Shown in pieces: positions 42,815 through 51,148 of a stretch of 64,000 nucleotides of DNA. The position numbers and the translations under genes were made by a program. The DNA is from Promicromonospora sp042731755 (GTDB taxonomy: Bacteria > Actinomycetota > Actinomycetes > Actinomycetales > Cellulomonadaceae). Each line of letters starts with the position of its first letter. The stretch's first letter is position 1. The notes under the pieces are model-generated. The model ran no database searches, was not told the DNA's origin, and saw nothing but the letters and a program-made list of their open reading frames with translations. The DNA lies in NCBI RefSeq assembly GCF_042731755.1, contig NZ_JBHWLR010000003.1, forward strand, positions 310,001 to 374,000, written 5' to 3'.

Positions 42815-43686
42815 GTGATCTTCCTTCGGATGACGGCGCTGGCCTGGTCGATGACCGTGACCAGCACGATGATGCAGATGACTATCGCGCTGAGATGACC
42901 GTAGTCGTACATGCGCATGGCCGTGGTCAGCTCCAGGCCGATGCCGCCGGCGCCGACCAGGCCGAGGATGGTCGCGCCGCGCACGTTGCCCTCGAAGAGC
43001 AGCAGCGTGTACGACACCAGCAGCGGCCCGGCCTGGGGCAGCACCCCGTACTGGACGACCTGCCGCCGGGAGGCGCCGACCGCGCGCACGGCGGTCACCG
43101 GGCCGTCGTCGACGGCCTCCATGGCTTCCGCGAAGACCTTGCCGATGGAGCCGATCGAGCCGACGGTCATGGCGAGGATGCCGGCGAACGGCCCCAGCCC
43201 CACGGCGGAGACGAACATCAGGGCGAACACGAGGTCGGGCAGGGAGCGGATCACGTTCATGACCCACCGCGTCGGGTAGTACAGCCAGCGCGGGGCGATG
43301 TTCGACGCCGCGCCGAAGGCGACCACCAGCGAGAGGACCGCGCCGAGCACGGTGCCCACGATCGCCATCTGCAGCGTCTCCACCAGCAGCTCGACGATGG
43401 TGCCGAACTTGTCCCAGGTGGGCGGGACGAGCCGCAGCAGGAAGTCGCCCATGTTCACGGTGCCCTCGCCGAGCTTCGCGAAGTCGAACTCCGCGCCGAC
43501 GAACGACCACACCAGCAGGACGGCGGCGACGGGCAGGCCGAGCAGGAACCGCGCGCGGGGCACGTTCACCGCACGCTCCAGGCGGGCGCGGGTGCGCGGG
43601 TCGAGCTGCGGCTCCGGCGTGGACCGGCTGCTCCGGGCACGCCGGGGCGCGGCCGGGGCCGCGGGATCAGACGAGATCATCGACAC
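42811..43686 (-). CDS. phnE: Phosphonate-type ABC permease PhnE
   Basis: This is a 291-residue protein. Six spans are visible after a basic N-terminus; VIRSLPDLVFALMFVSAVG and AVRAVGASRRQVVQYGVLPQ (EAA loop) are PhnE blocks, and GLVGAGGIGLELTTAMRMYD is the usual C-terminal motif. It overlaps phnC by 20 bases. With PhnC and PhnD it would import phosphonate, phosphite or a phosphate ester; the exact ligand is unknown. Confidence 0.92.
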   Translation of the reverse strand: MSMISSDPAAPAAPRRARSSRSTPEPQLDPRTRARLERAVNVPRARFLLGLPVAAVLLVWSFVGAEFDFAKLGEGTVNMGDFLLRLVPPTWDKFGTIVELLVETLQMAIVGTVLGAVLSLVVAFGAASNIAPRWLYYPTRWVMNVIRSLPDLVFALMFVSAVGLGPFAGILAMTVGSIGSIGKVFAEAMEAVDDGPVTAVRAVGASRRQVVQYGVLPQAGPLLVSYTLLLFEGNVRGATILGLVGAGGIGLELTTAMRMYDYGHLSAIVICIIVLVTVIDQASAVIRRKIT

Positions 43687-44482
43687 GGTGGGGCTCCTTC
43701 CTGTCGTCGTGGTCGTGTGCCTCGTCGTCGTGAGCCCCGTCGTCGTAGAGCACGTCGAGCGCCGCAGCGTCGAGCCGGTCGGTCGGCGCCGAGACGAGCA
43801 CCTTGCCGTGCCGCAGGCCCACGATGCGGTCGGAGTGCTCCAGCGCGAGCGGCAGCACGTGCAGGCTCACAAGCACGGGGATCCCGTCCTGGTGCGCGAT
43901 CGCGCGCAGCAGGTCCAGCACGGCGTGCGACATCCTCGGGTCGAGCGAGGCGACGGGTTCGTCGGCGAGGATGATCCGCGGCTCCTGCATGAGCGCGCGG
44001 GCGATCGCGACGCGCTGCTGCTGCCCGCCCGAGAGGGAGCGCGCCTGCTCGGTGGCCTTGTGGGCGATGCCGACGCGGTCGAGCAGCTCCAGTGCGCGCC
44101 GGCGGTGCGCGCCGGAGAACCCGCCGGCGAGGTTGAGCGGGCCGGCGTCGTGCAGCGCTCCGGTCAGCACGTTGGTGAGCACGCTGAGCCGGCCGACGAG
44201 GTTGAACTGCTGGAACACCTGGCCGGCCGAAGCGCGCACGTCGCGCAGCCGGCGGCGCGGGAGGCGCGTCAGGTCGTGCCCGACGACGTGCGCCGATCCG
44301 CCGGTGATCGGCGCGAAGCCCGTGAGGCTGCGCATCAGGGTCGACTTGCCGGAGCCGGACGAGCCGAGGAGCGCGACCATCTCGCCCGGGAACAGGTCGA
44401 GATCGACGCCGTCGAGCACGAGGGGGCCGTCGCCGTAGGCGACGCGCAGGTCGCGCACCGAGACGAGTGCTGGGCCGGTCAT
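43667..44482 (-). CDS. phnC: Phosphonate-type ABC ATPase PhnC
   Basis: This is a 271-residue protein. Walker A is LLGSSGSGKSTLMRSLTG, the Q-loop is VFQQFNLVGRLSVLTNVLTG (typical PhnC), the signature is LSGGQQQRVAIARALMQ and Walker B is IILADEPVASLD. The C-terminal tail is His/Asp-rich (DDGAHDDEAHDHDDRKEPH) and may bind metal. Only two bases separate it from phnD. Confidence 0.94.
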   Translation of the reverse strand: MTGPALVSVRDLRVAYGDGPLVLDGVDLDLFPGEMVALLGSSGSGKSTLMRSLTGFAPITGGSAHVVGHDLTRLPRRRLRDVRASAGQVFQQFNLVGRLSVLTNVLTGALHDAGPLNLAGGFSGAHRRRALELLDRVGIAHKATEQARSLSGGQQQRVAIARALMQEPRIILADEPVASLDPRMSHAVLDLLRAIAHQDGIPVLVSLHVLPLALEHSDRIVGLRHGKVLVSAPTDRLDAAALDVLYDDGAHDDEAHDHDDRKEPHRVDDLV

Positions 44483-44484
44483 GC

Positions 44485-45408
44485 TCAGCCCAGGTCCGAG
44501 ATGTCGACGTCAGCGATCGCGGCGATGTCGACGAAGGGCTGGAAGATCGACGGATCGGGGTCGACGATCGGCTCGGTGCCCTGCATCGCCTCGAACATCG
44601 CGCCGAGCGCGTCGGCGTTCTCCTCGACGAACACCTTCGGCAGGGCCTGCTTCAGCAGCTCGCGCTTGTCGTCGGCGAGCTCCTGGTCGGCGAGCACGGT
44701 GACGGCGACCGGCATCGACGCGCTCTCACCGATCGAACGGGTCTCACCCTTCTCGAACGGGAACATCGGGTCGCCCAGGCCCGCCATCGCCGGGAAGATC
44801 GTGGACGTGCAGGCCACGTCGACCTGGCCCTCCTTGAGGGCGGTGAAGCTCATGTCGTGCCCGCCGCTGAACATCGGGGTGTAGTCGGCGTCCTGCTCCA
44901 GGCCGGCGTCGTGCAGCATGGCCACCGGCATGAAGTAGCCGCTGCTGGACGCCGGGTCGGCGAACGCCACGACCGTGTCGGGCGTGATGTCGTCGAGCGA
45001 CGCCAGGGGCGAGCCGTCGAGCACGAGGCAGGTCGAGACCGGGTCGTCGTTGCCCGGCCACGCGACCAGCGAGTCGACCTCCCCCGTGTTGACCGCGAGG
45101 GCCGACGGGAAACCGCTCATGAAGCCGATGTCGACGTGGTGGTTGCGCAGGGCCTCGACGACGGCCGTGTAGTCGGGCACGTCGACGATCTCGACCTCGC
45201 GGCCGGTCTCGGCCTCGACCAAGCCGGCGAACGCCTCGATGGGGTTCTCGGCGCCGGGGTCGTCGCCGAGCGGGGTGGTGGCGAAGGTGATGGGGGCATC
45301 CGGGTCCGACGCCGCGGCGTCGGCAGAGGCGGTACTGGAGCAGCCGCTGAGCAGGACGGTGGTGCCGAGGGCGAGCATGCCTAGAGCCGGGAGTGCGCGG
45401 GGGCGCAT
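44485..45408 (-). CDS. phnD: Phosphonate-type binding lipoprotein PhnD
   Basis: This is a 307-residue protein. The signal peptide ends in lipobox LLSGC (Cys at about residue 22). ITFATTPLGDDPGAENPIEA and NHHVDIGFMSGFPSALAVN are PhnD/phosphite-binding fold blocks, and DPASSSGYFMPVAMLHDAGL is the conserved hinge. It is first in a seven-gene run (phnD, phnC, phnE, phosphatase, TetR, kinase, Usp). AAAGGAA eight bases upstream serves ATG 45408. Confidence 0.92.
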   Translation of the reverse strand: MRPRALPALGMLALGTTVLLSGCSSTASADAAASDPDAPITFATTPLGDDPGAENPIEAFAGLVEAETGREVEIVDVPDYTAVVEALRNHHVDIGFMSGFPSALAVNTGEVDSLVAWPGNDDPVSTCLVLDGSPLASLDDITPDTVVAFADPASSSGYFMPVAMLHDAGLEQDADYTPMFSGGHDMSFTALKEGQVDVACTSTIFPAMAGLGDPMFPFEKGETRSIGESASMPVAVTVLADQELADDKRELLKQALPKVFVEENADALGAMFEAMQGTEPIVDPDPSIFQPFVDIAAIADVDISDLG

Positions 45409-45445
45409 GGGCGTTCCTTTCGGGAGGCCGACCGGTGGCCGGCGG

Positions 45446-45466
45446 GATATCGCGACTGGCGATATC
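45446..45466. promoter_or_regulatory. Dyad upstream of phnD, candidate TetR operator
   Basis: GATATCGC-N5-GCGATATC is a perfect 8-bp dyad at 45446-45466, 38 bases before the phnD start. It is immediately followed by a second overlapping palindrome ATATCGATAT (45462-45471). Its AT content stands out. The TetR gene of the same operon is the obvious candidate ligand. Confidence 0.65.
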
Positions 45467-45596
45467 GATATGGAACTCCCCGCAGATGGCCGCGAATTAC
45501 GAGACCGCGGTCCTGTAACGGAAGCCCGGATGAAGATCGGGTGTCCGGACACGGAACGTGGTGGGCGCGCGTTTCGGCGGCTCACCGGACGGCGGC

Positions 45597-47462
45597 TCAG
45601 AACGGCGGGTCGCCGGGCCCGGACGGAGCGTCGGCGCCGGCAGCGGGTGCATGTCGGGCCTCGGTGTAGGCGTGGGGCAGCCGACGTCCGGTCAAGGCAC
45701 GCAGCGTCAGATCCTGGCTGGCGCCCGGGTCTACCTGATCCAGGTCGACCCCGGTGTCCAGCACCGACGGTCGCCGAACATGCGCTCTGCCCGCGGGCGT
45801 GGTCCAGGTCGTGACGCCCGTGACCGGATCACGCTCGACACCCCATCCCGCGTGCGTCTTGAGCAGGTGGTGCCGACGGCACAGGGCATGCAGGTTCCAC
45901 GCGTTGGTCTGGCCACGCGCACCCCCACCCCCGGCAGCGGCGCCGTCTTCGCGGTCGCGGTCGTGGTCGTGGTCGAACGGCTCGATATGGTCGAGGTCGC
46001 ATGTCATCGCCGGGGTGTCGCACCCGATGAATGTGCAGGTACCGTCCCTGGCCTCCACCGCCGCCCGGAGCACCCTGCCTGGCGTGTAGGTGGTCGTGGA
46101 GTAGTCGGTCAGCACCCCGGTGACCGGGTCGGTCACCAAGCGCTGCCAGGTCGCATCCTCGGCGATCAGGCGGGCGGTCTCCGCCGGGATCGGACCGAAC
46201 CCGTCGAGCTCACCAGGAACATCGTCCAGACCCAGGAGCGTGCTTGCCGGAACCGTCACCCGCACCACCGGACGCGTCGGTATCACCCGCACCACGGCTT
46301 CAGGCACCACCGTCTCCTGCACCACGGGCGCCCGACCACCACACGGGCAGACAGGGGCAGCATCAGCACCTGCGCCGGTCACCGTGTCAGCGGTGGCGAC
46401 GTACTCGACGCCGGCCTCCCTGCCGGCAGACACAGCCAGAGCAGTCCGTGCGCCCGTCGCACCCGTCGCACTCGTCCCCGGCGCCCCCTCCGTCCCGATC
46501 GCGGCGAAGCGGTCCCCTGGCAGCAGCCGGCCCGTCACGATCCCGGTCAGGCAGTCCGCACGGAGCTGACCCAGGGTCCGCTCCTCACCAGCGGTGTACC
46601 GCAGCTGATGCGCCATGTCGTCCACCACACCCCACACCGCCGCCGCGTCCACGGCGGGCAGGTACGCCGACAACCAACCCATGTCGTTCTCCGCCCGGTC
46701 CAGCTGCACGTTACGGTGCTCCGCCGCGACCCTCGCGGCCTCCTCCGAACCATGCAACGACTTGGCGAACGCCAACAGCTTGTTCCGCAACCACCGCCAC
46801 GTCCGATACGGAGCCTGCGGCAGATACCGGGTAATCGCCTCCGCCCGCTCCGCCACCGTCAGGTCCGCCGCCGACCGCAACAACGTGTGCGCCTTCCGCA
46901 CATCGATCCGCCCCGAGACCAGCGCCGCGATCACCGTCGGATGCTCCGCACCCGACTCGGCACGCACCACCACCTCGGACCCTTCCGCCTGCGTGATCAC
47001 CAGCTCAGCCGTCACCTGCCCGACCAGCGAGTTGTGCGCCAACGGACTCGACTCCCGCGCAGCCCGCTCCCCCACGACGAGCGCCTGCACACCAGCCGCC
47101 CACGACTGCAGCCGGGCGCACGCACCGGCCAGCTCCCCCAACAGATCGTCGGACAACCCGCCGAGCAGAGCAGACCCTGCCTCGGCAGCGGCTCCCGGCC
47201 CGGTGTATCCCTCGACCACCCACGCCAGCTCGGCGCCAGGCGCGCCGGACAGCGACTCGACCGGCCACCGCTCCAGCTCGACCGGTGCGCCCGGGGCGCG
47301 CTGCCGGTCGCGCTCACCGAACAGGGCCTCGCCCGCGGCGAACAGCGCGGCGAGCCAGGCGTCGTCGGGCATGGATCCGTCCGCAAGATCGTCGCCGGAC
47401 ACCGCGCCCGGGGACGTCGCTGCCGCCGCGCTGCCGCCGTCGTCGCACCACTGACTGCCCAT
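45597..47462 (-). CDS. DUF222 / HNH endonuclease (13E12 family), second copy
   Basis: This is a 621-residue protein, almost the length of the copy at 21963. The order is the same: DUF222 helices, a Cys pair (APVCPCGGRAPV), then CTFIGCDTPAMTCDLDHIEP and NLHALCRRHHLLKTHAGWGV (HNH). Shared blocks include GFGPIPAETARLIAEDATWQ and TGVLTDYSTTTYTPG, and the final GDPPF. ATG 47462 follows GGGGGTGG. A LexA-type box lies 48 bases upstream. The two copies clearly share ancestry but are diverged, especially in the N-terminal 150 residues. Confidence 0.9.
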   Translation of the reverse strand: MGSQWCDDGGSAAAATSPGAVSGDDLADGSMPDDAWLAALFAAGEALFGERDRQRAPGAPVELERWPVESLSGAPGAELAWVVEGYTGPGAAAEAGSALLGGLSDDLLGELAGACARLQSWAAGVQALVVGERAARESSPLAHNSLVGQVTAELVITQAEGSEVVVRAESGAEHPTVIAALVSGRIDVRKAHTLLRSAADLTVAERAEAITRYLPQAPYRTWRWLRNKLLAFAKSLHGSEEAARVAAEHRNVQLDRAENDMGWLSAYLPAVDAAAVWGVVDDMAHQLRYTAGEERTLGQLRADCLTGIVTGRLLPGDRFAAIGTEGAPGTSATGATGARTALAVSAGREAGVEYVATADTVTGAGADAAPVCPCGGRAPVVQETVVPEAVVRVIPTRPVVRVTVPASTLLGLDDVPGELDGFGPIPAETARLIAEDATWQRLVTDPVTGVLTDYSTTTYTPGRVLRAAVEARDGTCTFIGCDTPAMTCDLDHIEPFDHDHDRDREDGAAAGGGGARGQTNAWNLHALCRRHHLLKTHAGWGVERDPVTGVTTWTTPAGRAHVRRPSVLDTGVDLDQVDPGASQDLTLRALTGRRLPHAYTEARHAPAAGADAPSGPGDPPF

Positions 47463-47808
47463 GCCGCCACCCCCTTCGAACCGAAACATAAACCAACGAC
47501 ACCATTCCAACGGACGTTTGTTCGATCCTAGATCGCGCCGCTGACATCCGCTCACTCTTCTGCCGGGCGCGTAAAACGACATCCGTCAGCGCGCGCCGAC
47601 CCTGCGGGGGCCTCGACGCCACCGAGGCGCTGAGCGGCTCCGGCGGCGCGGCGCCGTCGGCTATCCGCCGAAGAAGAACCCGGGCGACATCCCCGCCGCC
47701 ACCCGGCCCGCCGTGCACGTGAGCTGGCCACACCAGCACGGACTCAACCCGTGACGCGCGCCCCGGGTGGGGGGCGAACGTCACCGCGCCCGGGGGGGGG
47801 GGCGAGCG
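47463..47808. other. Intergenic region: SOS box, promoter and G-rich tandem repeat
   Basis: The left part holds the HNH promoter region with a LexA-type box. The middle (47530-47750) shows nothing I can name. The right end is a G-rich 28-bp duplication. No frame here looks like a gene. Confidence 0.5.
47510..47525 (-). promoter_or_regulatory. LexA-type SOS box upstream of the second HNH gene
   Basis: Read towards the gene, TCGAACAAACGTCCGT matches TCGAAC-N4-GTTCGA at 10 of 12 fixed positions. It lies 48 bases before the ATG. The match is weaker than for the first copy, but the spacing (48 versus 54) is alike. Confidence 0.6.
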
Positions 47809-47812
47809 TCAC
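47757..47812 (-). repeat. 28-bp tandem duplication across the exchanger stop codon
   Basis: CGCGCCCCGGG-type units occupy 47757-47784 and 47785-47812, differing in the length of the inner G run. Each ends in GTCAC, which holds the TCA (TGA) stop of the exchanger gene; the second copy is the stop in use. Confidence 0.7.
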
Positions 47813-49065
47813 CGCGCCCCGGTGCGCCGGAAGGGCGCCGCGAGCGTCGGCAGGACGTGCTCGCGCCGGACGACCAGGAGGACGACTGTGACCGCGGCGT
47901 AGACCGCCGACAGCGCGAACCGGCCGGTCGTGGACGTCACGGCGAACTGGACCGCGAACAGGCCGAGCAGGGTCCAGGCCGACCAGCGGTGGAACCGCAG
48001 GGCGAGGAGGATCGCGACGCCCATCATCGTCTGCGTGGCGGTGAGCAGCACCTCCTCGACCTGCCGGGTGTCCAGTGCGAGGGACGCGGTGCCGCCGCCG
48101 AGCAGGTAGGCGATCGGCAGGGAGCCGACCAGCAGGGTCCACTGGTTGATCTTCGAGGAGATCAGGGTCGCGATGGCCGCGGTGCCCTTGCCGCGCGACG
48201 CGAACAGCACCGCGATGATGAACTCGGGCGCCTCCGAGGCGAGCGGGGCGAGCCACTGGACCAGCAGGAACTCGTCGACGCCGAGCTGCGACCCCGACTC
48301 CACGAGCGACTCGGCGAACGGCTCCGCGCAGGCGAGGATCACGCCGGCGGCCAGGACGAACAGGGCGACGACGGTGGTCCGGCGCGCCCGCCGCGGCAGG
48401 CTCCCGACGGCGGCGGCGGTGCCGATCAGGTCAGGCTCCTCGGCCTCGCCGCGCGTGAGCTTGTACATGTAGAAGCCGAACCAGGCGATCAGCGCGACGC
48501 CGAGCACCAGGTGGATGTGGCCGGTCGCGGGGATCACGAAGGCGGCGACGCCCGCGATCAGCAGGAAGCCGAGCTCCAGCCGGTTGCCGGGCTCCAGCGC
48601 GAGCGCGGCGGCGGGCTTCTTGCCCAGCCGGCCGGCGACGTACAGCGCGACGAGCACGACCAGGGGCCAGCCCAGCCCGAGGAGCAGCCGGTTGGACCCG
48701 GTCATGTTGGCGGCCGCGTACTGCACGTACGTCGGGTCGGACCCGGCCGTGTACGCGTAGTAGAGGTCGACGGCATACTCGGGCAGCACCGCGATCAGCG
48801 CCAGGACCGCGATCGCGAACCCGCCCGAGACGTCGACCTGGGCGGCCTCCGCCGCCCACGCCAGCACGAACGAGGCGGCCACGACGGCCGCGCCGAACAG
48901 GACCAGGGAGAGCACCGGCGCGGGGTGGGTGGACGACAGGCGCAGGAACAGGGCGGGCGCCATGATCGCCAGGGTGATCGCGAGCGAGCGCACCAGGGTG
49001 CGCATGCCGGGGGTCTTGCCGGGCGGTGCGGGGCGGGAGACCTGCTCGACGGCGGCAGCGGGCAC
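47809..49065 (-). CDS. CaCA-family cation/proton exchanger
   Basis: This is a 418-residue protein with ten or eleven spans. It shows the two alpha-repeats of Ca2+/cation exchangers: IAVLALIAVLPEYAVDLYYA with AAANMTGSNRLLLGLG, and LAPLASEAPEFIIAVLFASR with IATLISSKINQWTLLVGSLP. The acidic residues LPEYA and SEAPE are the expected cation ligands. It starts at GTG 49065 with a perfect AGGAGG five bases upstream. The yybP-ykoY-like leader indicates control by manganese, so export of Mn2+ (or Ca2+/Mn2+) is the best inference. Confidence 0.9.
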   Translation of the reverse strand: MPAAAVEQVSRPAPPGKTPGMRTLVRSLAITLAIMAPALFLRLSSTHPAPVLSLVLFGAAVVAASFVLAWAAEAAQVDVSGGFAIAVLALIAVLPEYAVDLYYAYTAGSDPTYVQYAAANMTGSNRLLLGLGWPLVVLVALYVAGRLGKKPAAALALEPGNRLELGFLLIAGVAAFVIPATGHIHLVLGVALIAWFGFYMYKLTRGEAEEPDLIGTAAAVGSLPRRARRTTVVALFVLAAGVILACAEPFAESLVESGSQLGVDEFLLVQWLAPLASEAPEFIIAVLFASRGKGTAAIATLISSKINQWTLLVGSLPIAYLLGGGTASLALDTRQVEEVLLTATQTMMGVAILLALRFHRWSAWTLLGLFAVQFAVTSTTGRFALSAVYAAVTVVLLVVRREHVLPTLAAPFRRTGAR

Positions 49066-49110
49066 GGGGACCTCCTGGGCAGCGGTCGAGGGCCGCGCTC
49101 AGGGCGTGCG

Positions 49111-49145
49111 GACCTTCGACCAGAAAGGACGACTGGTCGAAGGTC
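49111..49145 (-). promoter_or_regulatory. Alternative 13-bp hairpin of the riboswitch expression platform
   Basis: GACCTTCGACCAG (minus strand, 49145-49133) pairs perfectly with CTGGTCGAAGGTC (49123-49111) over a nine-base loop. The first arm includes the CCTTCG that closes stem P1 of the upstream aptamer, so aptamer and hairpin exclude one another. No T tract follows, and the Shine-Dalgarno is about 34 bases downstream. Confidence 0.75.
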
Positions 49146-49244
49146 TCGCCCACCGCGGACCGCGGCGAGGCGGCCGGGCGCACCGCGCCAGCATGTCGAC
49201 CGCCTCTGCCGGAAACACGCTCCGGCCGGGCTACTCCCCTTCGC
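49138..49244 (-). promoter_or_regulatory. yybP-ykoY-type (manganese) riboswitch aptamer
   Basis: On the minus strand the aptamer begins GCGAAGGGGAGTAGC and ends GGCGAGACCTTCG, matching the two conserved strands of the yybP-ykoY family (GGGGAGUAGC and AGACCUU). CGAAGG and CCTTCG form P1. The length of 107 bases is normal. A central GGTCGACATG fits the third conserved element. It precedes a cation exchanger gene, as the family does. Confidence 0.82.
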
Positions 49245-49251
49245 TGCTCTG

Positions 49252-49280
49252 ACCATATCGACGGTTCCGGCCCGCGTGAA
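49252..49280 (-). promoter_or_regulatory. Promoter of the riboswitch-exchanger transcript
   Basis: TTCACG (49280-49275), a 17-base spacer and TATGGT (49257-49252) face the exchanger gene. The predicted transcription start, seven or eight bases on, coincides with the first base of the aptamer stem. Confidence 0.6.
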
Positions 49281-49430
49281 CAGTTCGGCCCAGTGGCGCC
49301 GATCACGGAACTTTGACACCCCTGACCTGGGAAGAAGCATTTTCGGACGGCCGAAGAATGACTTCAGGAAAGCCGTCGGAAAAGGCGGTGCCCGCCTCCG
49401 GGCGGGTCATTTCCGGGGGATGATCGACCC

Positions 49431-50153
49431 ATGAGCCGAATTCTCGTGACCGGTTCCGCCGACGGCCTGGGCCGCCTCGCGGCCGAGGCCCTCCTGGACC
49501 AGGGCCACGACGTCGTGGTGCACGGCCGGAACGCCGGCCGCGCCGAGACCCTGGCGCCGCTGGTCGACCGCGGCGCCCGGCTCGTCGTCGGGGACCTCGG
49601 CGAGCGGGACGACGTCCGCGAGCTCGCCGCCACCCTGGCCGAGACCCCGCCGGACGCGGTGATCCACAACGCCGGTGTGTGGAGCGGGCGCGCCGTCATG
49701 CCGGTCAACGTCGTCGCCCCATACCTGCTCACGGCCCTGATGCCCGGGCCCCGTCGCCTCGTCTACCTGAGCAGCGGCTCCCACTTCAGCGGCCGGCCGG
49801 TGCTCGACGGCGTCGACTGGCAGGGGCGGACGCCGGGCTCGTACGGCGACAGCAAGCTGTTCGTCACCGCGTTGGCGGCCGCCGTCGCGCGCCTGCGCCC
49901 CGGGGTGCCGAGCAACGCCGTCGACCCCGGGTGGGTCCCCACCCGGATGGGCGGGGCCGGCGCACCGGACGACCTGGAGCTGGGGCACCGCACGCAGGAG
50001 TGGCTCGTCACCAGCGACGACCCGGAAGCACTGACGACCGGCGGCTACTGGTACCACCAGGAACGGCAGCAGCCGCACCCCGCGGCCCTCGACGTGGCGT
50101 TCCAGGACCGGCTCCTGGCGGCACTGGCGCAGGAGACCGGCACCACGCTCTAG
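49431..50153 (+). CDS. SDR family NAD(P)-dependent oxidoreductase
   Basis: This is a 240-residue protein. RILVTGSADGLGRLAAEALL is the TGxxxGxG cofactor loop, AVIHNAGVW is the NAG motif, LVYLSSGSHF holds the Ser, and YGDSKLFV is the YxxxK pair. The segment around residues 75-110 is short compared with classical SDRs. It converges on an XRE regulator, with which it shares a CTAG stop (50150-50153). The substrate is unknown. Confidence 0.88.
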   Translation: MSRILVTGSADGLGRLAAEALLDQGHDVVVHGRNAGRAETLAPLVDRGARLVVGDLGERDDVRELAATLAETPPDAVIHNAGVWSGRAVMPVNVVAPYLLTALMPGPRRLVYLSSGSHFSGRPVLDGVDWQGRTPGSYGDSKLFVTALAAAVARLRPGVPSNAVDPGWVPTRMGGAGAPDDLELGHRTQEWLVTSDDPEALTTGGYWYHQERQQPHPAALDVAFQDRLLAALAQETGTTL

Positions 50154-51016
50154 GCCGGCCGCGGCTGAGCGGCCGACCAGGACGCGAGCAGGCGCAGGCC
50201 CTCGGCCGACGGCGACCCGGGCTCGGCGCTGTAGACGAGCATCACCTGGCCTGGCTCGGCCGTGAGGGCGAGCTCCTCGTAGACCAGCGTCAGGTCGCCG
50301 ACGACGGGGTGCCGGAACCGCTTGGTACCGGTGCCGTGCGTGCGGACGTCGTGCTCCGCCCACAGCGTGCGGAACGTCTCGCTGCGCGTCGAGAGCTCGC
50401 CGACGAGGTCCTGGATGCCCTTGTCGTGCGGGTCGCGGCCGGCCTCGGCGCGGATGATGGCCACGCACATGCCGGCGAAGAGGTCCCAGTCCGGGTAGAA
50501 CTCGCGGGACGCGGGGTCCAGGAACTGGAAGCGCGCGAGGTTCGGCGTCCGGCCGCCGTCCCCGATCAGCGGCGACCAGAAGGCGCGCCCCAGGGTGTTG
50601 ACCGCGACGAGGTCCTGCCGCTGGTCGCGGACGATGGCGACGGAGTCCGTGATGGAGTCGAGCATCCACTGCAGGCTCGGCCGCGGTACCCCCGGGCGGG
50701 CGGCCCGACGGCGGCTGCGCCCCGAGGACGGGATGCCGTCGGCCGCACGCGCGAGGTCGAGCAGGTGGGCGTGCTCGGCGTCGTCGAGGTGCAGGGCGCG
50801 CGACAGGGAGTCGAGGACCGCCGCCGACGCGCCGCCCAGCGCGCCGCGCTCCAGCTTCGCGTAGTACTCGACGCTGACGCCCGCGAGCGCCGCGACCTCG
50901 CTGCGGCGCAGCCCGGCGACCCGGCGCTGCGTCCCCGCGGGGACGCCGGCGTCCTGGGGCGTGAGCCGGGCGCGGCGCGTCATGAGGAACTCGCGGACCT
51001 CTGCACGGTTGTCCAT
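50150..51016 (-). CDS. XRE-type regulator with MmyB-like ligand domain
   Basis: This is a 288-residue protein. The N-terminal helix-turn-helix (about 10-80) contains RRVAGLRRSEVAALAGVSVE and YYAKLERGALGGAS. The C-terminal MmyB-like (PAS-fold) domain contains WMLDSITDSVAIVRDQRQDL and NTLGRAFWSPLI. Such regulators usually control a neighbouring SDR or reductase gene. TAGCCT six bases before the ATG, which also holds GGAGG, marks the promoter. It is divergent from the alcohol dehydrogenase gene, a likely target. Confidence 0.9.
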   Translation of the reverse strand: MDNRAEVREFLMTRRARLTPQDAGVPAGTQRRVAGLRRSEVAALAGVSVEYYAKLERGALGGASAAVLDSLSRALHLDDAEHAHLLDLARAADGIPSSGRSRRRAARPGVPRPSLQWMLDSITDSVAIVRDQRQDLVAVNTLGRAFWSPLIGDGGRTPNLARFQFLDPASREFYPDWDLFAGMCVAIIRAEAGRDPHDKGIQDLVGELSTRSETFRTLWAEHDVRTHGTGTKRFRHPVVGDLTLVYEELALTAEPGQVMLVYSAEPGSPSAEGLRLLASWSAAQPRPA

Positions 51017-51148
51017 GCCTCCAGGCTAGGTCGGGCGCCCGGGGCGCGGGGTGCCCTGTCGGTACACCCCACGCCAGGGACTCCCTCTCCCCCGCGCCGC
51101 CGCCAAGACTGAACGGGACACCGCACCGACCGAGGGACCACACACACC

